Source: RBG-16-66-20 sp049651845
Lineage (GTDB): Bacteria > Pseudomonadota > Gammaproteobacteria > Burkholderiales > SG8-39
Direction of reading: 5' to 3'
DNA: 61,001 nucleotides
Assembly: GCA_049651845.1 (NCBI GenBank)
Contig: JBASCW010000035.1
Span: forward strand, 1 to 61,001
The translations under genes were made by a program, and so were the position numbers. Below the pieces are notes generated by a model. That model searched no databases. It was not told the origin of the DNA and worked only from the letters and a program-made list of their open reading frames with translations. Below, in pieces: positions 38,410 to 46,092 of this stretch; the stretch's first letter is position 1; each line of letters starts with the position of its first letter.

Positions 38410-39657
38410 ATGACGCCGCATGTCCTCATCATTGGCTGCGGATTCGGCGGCCTGTTCGCCGCGCGCGCGCTCGCGCGCGCGCCGGTGCGCGTGACGGTGC
38501 TGGACCGCACCAACCACCATCTGTTCCAGCCGCTGCTCTACCAGGTGGCCACCGCGGGCCTGAGCGCGCCCGCGGTCGCCGCGCCGATCCGCCAGATCCT
38601 CGCCAGCCAGCGCAACGCCACAGTGCTCTACGGCGAGGCCGAGCGCGTCGACCTCGCGCGTCGCACGGTGGTGCTCGCCGACGGCGGCCAGATCGCCTAC
38701 GACCGCCTGATCGTCGCCGCCGGCGCCGCCAACAACTATTTCGGCCATGACGCCTGGCAAGCGCATGCGCCCAGCCTGAAGACGCTCGAGGACGCCTACG
38801 AGATCCGCAGCCGCGTGCTGCTCGCCTTCGAGCACGCCGAGCGCGAAGGCGACGCTGCGAAGCGCGCGGCCTGGCTGACGTTCGTGGTGATCGGCGGCGG
38901 CGCCACCGGCGTGGAGCTGGCGGGCGCGTTCGCCGAGATCGCGCGCCACACGCTGCGCGGAGAATTCCGCAACTTCGATCCGCGCAACGCGCGCGTGGTG
39001 CTGGTCGAGGGCGGCGAGCGCGTGCTGTCCGCGTATTCCGAGAAGTTGTCGGAGCGCGCGCGCAAGCAGCTCGAGCGCCTGGGCGTGACCGTATGGCTCG
39101 GCAAGACCGTGAGCGGCATCGACCGCGAAGGCGTGACGATGGGCCCGGACCGCCTCGCCGCGCACACCGTGGTGTGGGCGGCGGGTGTCGCCGCCTCGCC
39201 GCTCGGCGCGAGCCTCGGCGTGCCGCTCGACCGCGCCGGGCGCGTCGTCGTCAACGAGGACCTCACCGTGCCCGGCCACCCCGAGGTCGCGGTGATCGGC
39301 GACCTCGCGGCGCTACCCTGGCACTCACCGCCGGTGCCGGGCATCGCGCCCGCGGCGAAGCAGATGGGCCGGTACGCCGCCTTGAACATTCTCAAGTCAC
39401 TTGCAAACGAACCTGCAAGACCATTCCGCTACGAGGACGTCGGCATGCTCGCGACCATCGGCATGAACTCCGCGGTCGCGATGATCGGCCGCCTGCAGCT
39501 CTCGGGCTATCCGGCCTGGCTGCTCTGGCTGGTCGCCCACATCTACTTCCTGATCGGCTTCCGCAACCGCCTGGTGGTGCTGATCGACTGGGCCTGGGCC
39601 TACTGGACCTACGAGCGCAGCGCGCGGGTCGTCATCCAGGGCCGGAAAGGCGAGTAG
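38410..39657 (+). CDS. Type II NADH dehydrogenase (NDH-2-like FAD oxidoreductase)
   Basis: 415 residues. FAD-binding loop IIGCGFGGLFAARAL at the N-terminus, LFQPLLYQVATAGLS near residue 39 (typical of NDH-2), a second Rossmann loop VVIGGGATGVELAGAFAE near residue 160 and VIGDLAALPW near residue 297. The C-terminal amphipathic/hydrophobic region (AWLLWLVAHIYFLIGFRNRLVV) should attach it to the membrane. It passes electrons from NADH to quinone without pumping. Monocistronic by spacing. Confidence 0.93.
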   Translation: MTPHVLIIGCGFGGLFAARALARAPVRVTVLDRTNHHLFQPLLYQVATAGLSAPAVAAPIRQILASQRNATVLYGEAERVDLARRTVVLADGGQIAYDRLIVAAGAANNYFGHDAWQAHAPSLKTLEDAYEIRSRVLLAFEHAEREGDAAKRAAWLTFVVIGGGATGVELAGAFAEIARHTLRGEFRNFDPRNARVVLVEGGERVLSAYSEKLSERARKQLERLGVTVWLGKTVSGIDREGVTMGPDRLAAHTVVWAAGVAASPLGASLGVPLDRAGRVVVNEDLTVPGHPEVAVIGDLAALPWHSPPVPGIAPAAKQMGRYAALNILKSLANEPARPFRYEDVGMLATIGMNSAVAMIGRLQLSGYPAWLLWLVAHIYFLIGFRNRLVVLIDWAWAYWTYERSARVVIQGRKGE

Positions 39658-39706
39658 ACTCGTCCATGCACGTCTCGTAGCCACAAACTTCTGGGAGGGA
39701 GATCAC

Positions 39707-40324
39707 ATGAGACGCTTGACCGCAATGATGACGGCGCTGGTCGTCGCCGTTGCCACGCTGGTTGGCTGCGGATCGCAGCCGGTGGGCTCGGGTTGGATTA
39801 CCTTGATCGACGGAACAACCGGCCTGGAAAACTGGGACCGGATCGGCGATGCCAACTGGCGCGCCGAAGGCGGCGCGATCGTCGCCGACAAGGGCAAGGG
39901 CGGTTACCTCGTTTCGAAGAACACTTACAAGGACTTCATCATCTACGCCGAGTTCTGGGCCGAGAGCGACACCAACAGCGGCATATTCATCCGCGCAGCC
40001 GATCCCAAGAAGGTCGGCGCCGACAGCGCCTACGAAGTGAACATCTGGGACATCCGTCCCGACCCGACCTACGCCACGGGCGGAATCGTCAATTTCGCTC
40101 GGGTGCCGGTACCGATCGTTTACAAGGCCGGCGGCAAGTGGAACACGTTTGAGATCTACGCCAAGGGCGACCAGCTCACCGTGAAGTTCAACGACACCGT
40201 CACGGTCAGCACCCAGAACGGCAAGTTCGCCAGCGGACCCTTCGCGCTGCAGTATGGCGCCGGCGTCAAGGGCGCGCCGGGCGGCCCGATCAAGTGGCGC
40301 AAGGTGCAGATCAAGCCGCTGTAG
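39707..40324 (+). CDS. DUF1080 (3-keto-disaccharide hydrolase-like) lipoprotein
   Basis: 205 residues. Lipoprotein signal MRRLTAMMTALVVAVATLVGC with lipobox LVGC, so it is anchored in the envelope. The mature domain is a concanavalin-like fold: WITLIDGTTGLENWD at the start, NSGIFIRAADPK near residue 102 and YEVNIWD near residue 117, all DUF1080 hallmarks; the domain binds or cleaves carbohydrates. A strong GGGAGG precedes the ATG. It converges with the P460-cupredoxin gene across a GC hairpin. Confidence 0.87.
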   Translation: MRRLTAMMTALVVAVATLVGCGSQPVGSGWITLIDGTTGLENWDRIGDANWRAEGGAIVADKGKGGYLVSKNTYKDFIIYAEFWAESDTNSGIFIRAADPKKVGADSAYEVNIWDIRPDPTYATGGIVNFARVPVPIVYKAGGKWNTFEIYAKGDQLTVKFNDTVTVSTQNGKFASGPFALQYGAGVKGAPGGPIKWRKVQIKPL

Positions 40325-40344
40325 ACGCCCGCGACCGTACCATT

Positions 40345-40367
40345 CTCCGCCGGGCCCCGGCGGGGAG
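40345..40367. terminator. GC-rich hairpin between two convergent genes
   Basis: A 7-bp perfect stem, CCGCCGG/CCGGCGG, with a 3-base loop sits between the convergent stops of the DUF1080 and P460-cupredoxin genes. There is no clear T-run on either side, so termination is suggested by position more than by sequence. Confidence 0.4.
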
Positions 40368-40376
40368 CGGTGATGC

Positions 40377-41165
40377 CTACTTGACCTCGATCGTGCCCTT
40401 CATCGAGGGGTGCAGGCCGCAGATGTAGTTGTAGCCGCCCGCCTTGTCGAAGGTGACCGTTGCGCTCTGGCCGCGCAGGATCACGTCGGTCTTCGGCCCG
40501 CCCTGCACCACGATGAAGTGCGGCGAGTCGTCGGCGTTGAGGAACTTGAGCGGCTTGCCCGCCGTCGCGGTGATCTTCGCCGGCTGGAACTGGAAGCCGA
40601 CGATCCGCACGTCGCCCTTGGGCGCCTTGGCCACGGTACTCGCGTCCGGGAACTTGCCCGCGAGCTTGGCGAGCGAGGTCACGTAATCCAGCTTGGCGTG
40701 CGGCAGATGGCACTGGAAGCACGAGTCGTAGTTCGGTTTCGGGTTGAACTCGCCGGTCGGCGTGAACGCGGAGTATTCCCATTCGCCGTTGCGCTTCTCG
40801 GGGCCGTACTCGGCGCCCCAGCCGGAGCGCTTCTCCATCACCGTGTGCGCGATGATGTCCTTCTTGATGAAGCGGCCGTTCGAATCCTTCAGCGGCACGC
40901 CCTTGTCGTCCTGGTGCACGCTCCATTGCACGAGCGTGAGCACCGCGCCGCTCGGGATCGGCTTGCCTGCGCGCACCGCTTCCACCACGCCGGGCGAGGC
41001 GTAGAGCTCACGGTACTGCTTGGTGTCGGGCCGGTCCACGGTCGCATAGAGCGTGCCCTTCAGGTAGTCGGACGGGAACTTGACCTTTTCCGGTCCCGCC
41101 ATCGTCAGTCCGGCCGCTCCCGCCGCCAGCAAGCCAGCCGCCACCGCCATCGCCGTCTTTTTCAT
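40377..41165 (-). CDS. Cytochrome P460-domain protein fused to a cupredoxin domain
   Basis: 262 residues. A Sec signal peptide ends near AGLTMA. Residues 25-165 match the cytochrome P460 family, with the c-type heme motif CFQCH near residue 152. A linker (VAKAPKGDVR) leads to a cupredoxin domain at residues 182-262 with type-1 copper ligands in order: His in DDSPHFI, Cys in YICGLHPSM, then His and Met of the same loop. P460 proteins oxidise hydroxylamine-like compounds or act as electron carriers. The fused blue-copper domain would be a built-in electron acceptor (inference). The ATG at 41165 gives a clean signal peptide. Confidence 0.87.
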   Translation of the reverse strand: MKKTAMAVAAGLLAAGAAGLTMAGPEKVKFPSDYLKGTLYATVDRPDTKQYRELYASPGVVEAVRAGKPIPSGAVLTLVQWSVHQDDKGVPLKDSNGRFIKKDIIAHTVMEKRSGWGAEYGPEKRNGEWEYSAFTPTGEFNPKPNYDSCFQCHLPHAKLDYVTSLAKLAGKFPDASTVAKAPKGDVRIVGFQFQPAKITATAGKPLKFLNADDSPHFIVVQGGPKTDVILRGQSATVTFDKAGGYNYICGLHPSMKGTIEVK

Positions 41166-41182
41166 TCCCGCCTCCCTGTTAA

Positions 41183-42010
41183 TTAGTGTTCCCACAGCCA
41201 TGCCGCGCCGCGCACTCCGCTCGAATCGCCGTGCGCCGGCGGCAGCAGCTTCGTCGCCACCTGGTCCGAGAACACGTAAGGACCCCATCGCAACGGCACG
41301 TTGGCATACAGCCGGGCGATGTTGGATATTCCCCCGCCCAGCACGATCGCATCCGGGTCGAGAATGTTGATCACCCCGGCCAGCGCCCGCGCCAGGCGCT
41401 CCTCGTAGCGCTCCATGTTCCTGCCGTCGCGTTCCAGCGCCGGGCCCGACAGATAGGCCTCGATGCAGCCCTTGCGCCCGCAGTAGCAGTCGGGCAAGGG
41501 CAGGTCTTCCTTACGCGGCAGCGGCAGCGGGTTGTGGCCCCACTCCCCCGCAATGGCGTTCGGACCGGTGAGGACCCGCCGGTCCACCACGATGCCGCCG
41601 CCCACCCCCGTGCCGAGGATCACGCCGAACACCACGCGCGCGCCCCTGCCCGCGCCGTCCACCGCCTCCGACAGGGCGAAGCAATTGGCGTCGTTCTCGA
41701 GCCGGATCTCGCGCGCGAGCGCCGCCTCCAGGTCGCCCTTCAGGTCGTGGCCGATCAGGCAGGTCGAATTGGCGTTCTTGATGAGCCCCGTCACGCGCGA
41801 TTGCGCGCCGGGTATGCCGATGCCGACCGAGCCTTTCGCCTGCAATTCCCTTTCCGTTTCTCCCACAAGAGAGGCGATGGCTTGCACGGTTGCGCCGTAG
41901 TCCCCTTGCGGCGCCGGCACGCGCTTGCGAACGACTTCCCTGCCCGCATCGTCGAGCGCGAGGAGCTCGATCTTCGTGCCGCCCAGGTCGATGCCTATTC
42001 GCAAGCCCAT
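41183..42010 (-). CDS. ROK-family sugar kinase (Mak fructokinase-like), with internal deletion
   Basis: 275 residues. ATP-binding GIDLGGTKIE at the start, GIGIPGAQS near residue 72, NDANCFALSEA near residue 106, GTGVGGGI, the zinc site GEWGHNPLP and CYCGRKGC, and NILDPDAIVLGGGISN. It is closest by eye to the E. coli fructokinase Mak (about 302 residues). About 25 residues expected after the S-G-P-A-L-E-R-D segment are absent; the chain jumps from L-E-R-D to G-R-N-M-E-R-Y-E-E-R-L. Since zinc, ATP and catalytic motifs are kept, activity is possible but uncertain. Confidence 0.87.
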   Translation of the reverse strand: MGLRIGIDLGGTKIELLALDDAGREVVRKRVPAPQGDYGATVQAIASLVGETERELQAKGSVGIGIPGAQSRVTGLIKNANSTCLIGHDLKGDLEAALAREIRLENDANCFALSEAVDGAGRGARVVFGVILGTGVGGGIVVDRRVLTGPNAIAGEWGHNPLPLPRKEDLPLPDCYCGRKGCIEAYLSGPALERDGRNMERYEERLARALAGVINILDPDAIVLGGGISNIARLYANVPLRWGPYVFSDQVATKLLPPAHGDSSGVRGAAWLWEH

Positions 42011-42143
42011 CGCTCATATGATAGTCGCGGGACGCGAATGGCCACTCGCGATGGGACCTCCCGCGTGCCTGTCGGCCGGATGGTCGGAAACTAGGCCGCG
42101 AGCGCTGCGTGCAGGCCCCGGAGTCGCCGAAGCCCGGGCAGGC
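42011..42143. other. Gap between the SNase-like gene and the ROK gene, nothing recognised
   Basis: No convincing protein fragment, promoter or RNA was recognised in these 133 bases. Short frames on both strands lack a familiar motif. Confidence 0.3.
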
Positions 42144-43178
42144 CTAGAAGTCCCACTTCCTGATCTCGTTGCCCTTCTTCGAGGTCGCGCCCGCCTTGTA
42201 GATGGACGAAGGCGCCTCCTTGATGATGATGTCCTCGGGCTTGGCCGTCAGGCTGCCGTGCGAAAGGAGATCGGGGAAGCCAAGCTCCGTTGCGCTGTGC
42301 CGGCCGTTCGAGAGGAAGTCAGCCCGATCGAAGTATCGGTCGTCCTTGCCGTGCTCTTTCACGTACGCCTCGAAGCCGCCAGCGACGTTGCCCACTTTCC
42401 TGTTTGCCCACCAGGTCGTTTGCCTGCGATAGAGCTTCGGCAGAATGAACGTGCCGCCGTCCTCATCCTGAATCGCCGGCTTGCTGTTCTTGGTCGGTTT
42501 CCGGTAAAGGAGCTTGGAATCAAATGCGGTGATCTTGGCGGTGAGGCGGCGCAGGATCCCCGAGACCGCCTTCTTGCCCTTGTCGTTCGCGCGAACGCAC
42601 GTCCTGATCTCGCCCTCGGTCATCGAGTTGTACAAGCCGACAGTGGCCAGGCCCTTCTCGAGCAGCCAGAGGTTTAGGTCTGTCTTGTCGGCGAGTACGA
42701 TGTTTCCGACAAACCTGCCGTACCGATCGACCGCGTCGGCCGGGCCGCGCGAATCGTCGAGCGCGGTCACGAACTGGCACTTCACCGGACCGGACCCGCG
42801 CCTGCGCAAGAAGTTGCGCAGCGCCACGGTCGCGGTCTCCGCCTGGCGTTGCCGGTACTCCTTCACGTAGCCCGTGCCCGCCAGCGTCTTGCCCTTGACC
42901 GGCGTCGGTTGATAGTGAAGCTCCGGTGCGTCGATTCCCTGGAGCCTGACGACCACGGTGTCCCTGCTCTTGCCGCGCAGCAGCGACTTGAGCTTGCCTC
43001 GATCGTCGTACTGCGCGGTCTCGTAGATCCTCGTGATCCGGCGCCTGCCGCTGTCGGTGGTGTAGGCAAACGAATTGCTCCCCACCTTGATGAGGATCTT
43101 GGTGGTGTCGGCGTCGGATCCGCCGTTTGGCCAGAATTGCGAGGTATCGATCGTGCCGCTGATAGTCAACGCTCCCAT
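42144..43178 (-). CDS. Large thermonuclease (SNase)-domain protein, no signal peptide
   Basis: 344 residues, far longer than a bare SNase domain (about 150). The SNase core spans roughly residues 70-205: VVVRLQGIDAPEL (metal Asp and active Arg region), then DRYGRFVGNIVL and LNLWLLEKGLATVGLY, the typical late strand-helix. The N-terminal 60 residues and C-terminal 140 residues have no recognised fold. No signal peptide is seen, unusual for secreted SNases, so it may act inside the cell or be exported another way. The ATG at 43178 follows an AAAGGGGG ribosome binding site and is preferred over a start 10 codons upstream. Confidence 0.78.
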   Translation of the reverse strand: MGALTISGTIDTSQFWPNGGSDADTTKILIKVGSNSFAYTTDSGRRRITRIYETAQYDDRGKLKSLLRGKSRDTVVVRLQGIDAPELHYQPTPVKGKTLAGTGYVKEYRQRQAETATVALRNFLRRRGSGPVKCQFVTALDDSRGPADAVDRYGRFVGNIVLADKTDLNLWLLEKGLATVGLYNSMTEGEIRTCVRANDKGKKAVSGILRRLTAKITAFDSKLLYRKPTKNSKPAIQDEDGGTFILPKLYRRQTTWWANRKVGNVAGGFEAYVKEHGKDDRYFDRADFLSNGRHSATELGFPDLLSHGSLTAKPEDIIIKEAPSSIYKAGATSKKGNEIRKWDF

Positions 43179-43377
43179 GGCTGCCCCCTTTGGCAATGCC
43201 CCCGGCAATCTCGTTTGTTCCGGGTCTCAAAACCGATCATGCGTCCGCCGACTGCGGTTGTCTTATCCGGCAGTCCCGTTGTGGACGTCGCAACGCTCGC
43301 GATCGCAACTTCAAGTCGGGCTGCGGCGACGGACCACGCATTGCGGTTGCCCTCGGACTCGGGGATCATCGGCGCCC
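43179..43377. other. Divergent intergenic region, nothing recognised
   Basis: About 200 bases between the SNase-like gene and the DUF3568 lipoprotein gene should hold divergent promoters. No clear -10/-35 pair, remnant gene or hairpin was recognised. Confidence 0.3.
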
Positions 43378-43728
43378 ATGAAAAGACTCCTGCCCGTCCT
43401 CCTCCTCGCGATCGCCGCCGGCTGTACTACGATCGAAAGCACCTGGAAGAGCCTCACCGGCTCGAGCGTCGAGCGCACCTTCAACGTGCCGATCGCCCGC
43501 GTCAAGCCCGCGTTCGTCTCGACGCTCAACCAGATGGGCATGCCGATCGCCGCCATCGAAGTGCGCGGCAAGAGCGAAGTGGTCAAGGCGAAGCGGGGCG
43601 AGAAGAGCGTGGAAGTCGAAATCGAGCGCCTGTCCGCCTCCTCCACGCGCGTGCGCGTAAACGGCAGCGACGACGCGATCGCGGGCCAGGTGATGCGCGA
43701 CACCGAGAAGTGCCTCGGCGCTGGCTGA
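43378..43728 (+). CDS. DUF3568-family small lipoprotein
   Basis: 116 residues. Lipoprotein signal MKRLLPVLLLAIAAGC with lipobox AAGC, then a domain containing TFNVPIARVKPAFVSTLNQMGM, which resembles DUF3568 proteins, small envelope proteins of unknown function. A single Cys near the C-terminus (TEKCLGAG) could pair or bind a partner. The ATG at 43378 is the only start giving the signal peptide. Confidence 0.8.
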   Translation: MKRLLPVLLLAIAAGCTTIESTWKSLTGSSVERTFNVPIARVKPAFVSTLNQMGMPIAAIEVRGKSEVVKAKRGEKSVEVEIERLSASSTRVRVNGSDDAIAGQVMRDTEKCLGAG

Positions 43729-43734
43729 TTCGTG

Positions 43735-43740
43735 TATAAT
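43735..43740 (+). promoter_or_regulatory. -10 box (TATAAT) of rhlE
   Basis: A perfect TATAAT lies just after the DUF3568 stop codon. No good -35 hexamer is found 17 bases upstream. A transcript starting near 43747 would have a leader of about 115 bases before the rhlE start. Confidence 0.6.
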
Positions 43741-43821
43741 GCGTTCCGTTGTTGCAGTACTTCTCGCGTCATCCGGTTAGCGTTTCCTCAGCTTACAAAG
43801 ACATTTCGTCCTGAACCGGTT

Positions 43822-43837
43822 GGAGGAAAAACCCTCC
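43822..43837 (+). promoter_or_regulatory. GGAGG/CCTCC hairpin in the rhlE leader
   Basis: GGAGG (43822-43826) can pair with CCTCC (43833-43837) across a short A-rich loop. The same CCTCC could pair instead with AGGAG (43852-43856), the ribosome binding site of rhlE. The leader could therefore switch between an open and a closed form; this is inference from base pairing only. Confidence 0.45.
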
Positions 43838-43863
43838 CAGGCCGATCGTTCAGGAGAAATACC

Positions 43864-45213
43864 ATTACTACGTCGTTCGATTCCCTCGGCCTCACGGCCG
43901 AGCTGCTCCGTGCTGTGTCCGAACAGGGCTACACGGTCCCCACCCCCATCCAGGCGCAGGCGATTCCGGTCGTGCTCGCGGGCAAGGATTTGCTTGCCGC
44001 GGCGCAGACCGGCACCGGCAAGACCGCCGGGTTTACGCTTCCGATCCTGAAGCTTTTGAGTGAAAGAAAAAGCTCCAAAGGCGTAAGAGCATTGGTGCTC
44101 GTACCCACTCGTGAGCTCGCCGCGCAGGTGCAGGAAAGCGTGCGCACCTACGGCAAGTACAAGCCGCTGCGCTCGACCACCATCTTCGGCGGCGTGAACA
44201 TCAACCCGCAGATCCAGGAGCTGCGCCGCGGCGTGGACATCGTCGTGGCGACGCCGGGCCGGCTGCTCGACCACGTGCAGCAGCGCACGATCGACCTGCG
44301 CACGGTGGAGATCCTCGTGCTGGACGAGGCCGACCGCATGCTCGACATGGGCTTCATCCACGACATCCGCCGCATCATCGGCCTGCTGCCGAAGCAGCGG
44401 CAGAACCTGATGTTCTCGGCGACGTTCCCCGAGGAGATCCGCAAGCTCGCCTCCTCCTTCATGCACCAGCCGGTCACGGTCGAAGTCGCGCGGCGCAACA
44501 CGCCCGCCGAGCTCGTCGCCCAGGTGCAGCACCCGGTGGCGCAGGACCGCAAGCGCGAGCTGCTCGCGCACCTCGTCAAAGACAACAACTGGCAGCAGGT
44601 GCTGGTGTTCACGCGCACCAAGCACGGCGCCAACAGGCTGGCGAAACAGCTCACCGCGTCGGGCATCGATGCCGACGCGATCCACGGCAACAAGAGCCAG
44701 CCGCAGCGCACGCGCGTGCTGAAGAAGTTCAAGGACAACGAGCTGCAGGTGCTGGTCGCCACCGACATCGCCGCGCGCGGCATCGACATCGACGAGTTGC
44801 CGCACGTGGTGAATTTCGACCTGCCGCACGTCGCCGAGGACTACGTGCACCGCATCGGCCGCACCGGCCGCGCGGGCTCCTCGGGCGAGGCGGTGTCGCT
44901 GGTCAGCCACGAAGACCGCCCGCTGATGGCGGCGATCGAAAAGCTCATGAACCGCAAGGTGGAATCGCGAGCGATCGCCGGCTTTGAGGCGGGCAGAACG
45001 CACGAAAGACAGGCCCCCTCTGCTCAACCCCAGCATCGGCGCCAGCACCATCAGCCTAAGCCTCAGCACCGCCAGGCGAGGGCGCAGCATCATCAACCGA
45101 AGGCACAGCACCACCAGCCCAAGGCGCCGCATCAACAGCCGAAGCCGCAGGCGCAGGCCGAACAGCCGCGGCCGGCGCAACTGCAGTACCCGCGGGCGGT
45201 AAGCCGGGGTTAG
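43864..45213 (+). CDS. rhlE: DEAD-box RNA helicase RhlE, apparent ATT start codon
   Basis: 449 residues from ATT at 43864. RhlE proteins normally start M-T-x-S-F-D-S-L-G-L; here the frame reads I-T-T-S-F-D-S-L-G-L with no ATG, GTG or TTG near that position, and AGGAG lies 7 bases upstream of the ATT. Helicase motifs: AAQTGTGKT, PTRELA, DEAD in LVLDEADRML, SAT, ARGIDI and HRIGRTGR. The C-terminal 70 residues are a His/Gln/Pro/Lys-rich low-complexity tail (H-Q-P-K repeats), probably RNA-binding. RhlE remodels RNA in ribosome assembly and cold growth. It ends overlapping the next convergent gene. Confidence 0.92.
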   Translation: MTTSFDSLGLTAELLRAVSEQGYTVPTPIQAQAIPVVLAGKDLLAAAQTGTGKTAGFTLPILKLLSERKSSKGVRALVLVPTRELAAQVQESVRTYGKYKPLRSTTIFGGVNINPQIQELRRGVDIVVATPGRLLDHVQQRTIDLRTVEILVLDEADRMLDMGFIHDIRRIIGLLPKQRQNLMFSATFPEEIRKLASSFMHQPVTVEVARRNTPAELVAQVQHPVAQDRKRELLAHLVKDNNWQQVLVFTRTKHGANRLAKQLTASGIDADAIHGNKSQPQRTRVLKKFKDNELQVLVATDIAARGIDIDELPHVVNFDLPHVAEDYVHRIGRTGRAGSSGEAVSLVSHEDRPLMAAIEKLMNRKVESRAIAGFEAGRTHERQAPSAQPQHRRQHHQPKPQHRQARAQHHQPKAQHHQPKAPHQQPKPQAQAEQPRPAQLQYPRAVSRG

Positions 45214-46040
45214 TTCTTCGCCTTGGCGGGGCGCGCGAACGCGCCCCGCAGTTCCGAGATCGGCGCCATCGACTGGATGAAGCCGAACTTGCCCTCGCGC
45301 ATCTGCCGCGCCGCGTCCATGAACGCCTTCAAGGCGACCCGATTCAGGCCGCCGCCGATGCTCACGCGCCGGACGCCGGCCTCGCCGAGCTGATCCAGCG
45401 TGATCGCCGGATCGGCGAAGCCCATCACCAGGTTGAACGGCTTGCTCAGCGCCGAGGTCACGGTCCTGATCTCCGCGAGGCTGTGCAGCCCCGGCGCGTA
45501 GAGCACGTCGGCGCCCGCGGCCTCGAAGGCCTGCAGGCGGCGGATCGTGTCGTCCATGTCGCGCCTGCCATGGAGGAAGTTCTCGGCCCGCGCCGTCAGC
45601 ATGAACGGCACCGGCAGCGAGCGCGCCACCTCGACCGCCACCTGGACGCGCTCGACCGCGAGGCTGAAGTCGTAGATCGGCCTGGCGGCGTCCCCGGTCG
45701 AATCCTCGATGGAGCCGCCCACCGCGCCGTGCTCGCAGGCGAGCCGGATCGCCCTGGCCGCTTCGCGCGGATCGTCCGCGAAGCAGTTCTCCAGGTCGGC
45801 GTTCACCGGCAGGCTCGTCGCGTCGCAGATCTCGCGGCAGTTGTCGAGCACTTGCCGCAGCGTCACGTCGCGCTGGCCCAGCATGTTCGCGAGGCCCAGG
45901 CTCGTGGTCGCCAGCGCCTCGAAGCCCATGCTCTCGAGGATCAGCGCCGATCCCCGGTCCCACGGATTCGGGATGAGAAACGGTTGCGCGCGCTCGTGCA
46001 ATGCCCGGAATACGGCCGCCTTGCTTTCTTGTGAGCTCAT
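45210..46040 (-). CDS. Isocitrate lyase/PEP mutase family protein (copy 2)
   Basis: 276 residues, same architecture as the gene at 34181-35005: IPNPWDRGSALIL near residue 23, ADLENCFADDP near residue 82, GGSIEDSTG near residue 112 and LTARAENFLHG near residue 147. The active-site loop reads E-N-C-F-A-D where copy 1 has E-K-G-F-G-D, so the reactions may differ. The ATG at 46040 gives the natural start. It converges with rhlE; the TAA and TAG stops overlap (TTAG at 45210-45213), leaving no spacer for a terminator. Confidence 0.87.
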   Translation of the reverse strand: MSSQESKAAVFRALHERAQPFLIPNPWDRGSALILESMGFEALATTSLGLANMLGQRDVTLRQVLDNCREICDATSLPVNADLENCFADDPREAARAIRLACEHGAVGGSIEDSTGDAARPIYDFSLAVERVQVAVEVARSLPVPFMLTARAENFLHGRRDMDDTIRRLQAFEAAGADVLYAPGLHSLAEIRTVTSALSKPFNLVMGFADPAITLDQLGEAGVRRVSIGGGLNRVALKAFMDAARQMREGKFGFIQSMAPISELRGAFARPAKAKN

Positions 46041-46092
46041 GAGCGGAGATTCTAGGCGGGCTTCTCGCGTGCCGCCTCCTATAATCTTCCCC

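Noticed and set aside
43870..43885. tRNA T-arm-like GTTCGATTCCC
   Set aside because: It lies in the rhlE coding sequence, and no acceptor stem or anticodon arm is present around it.
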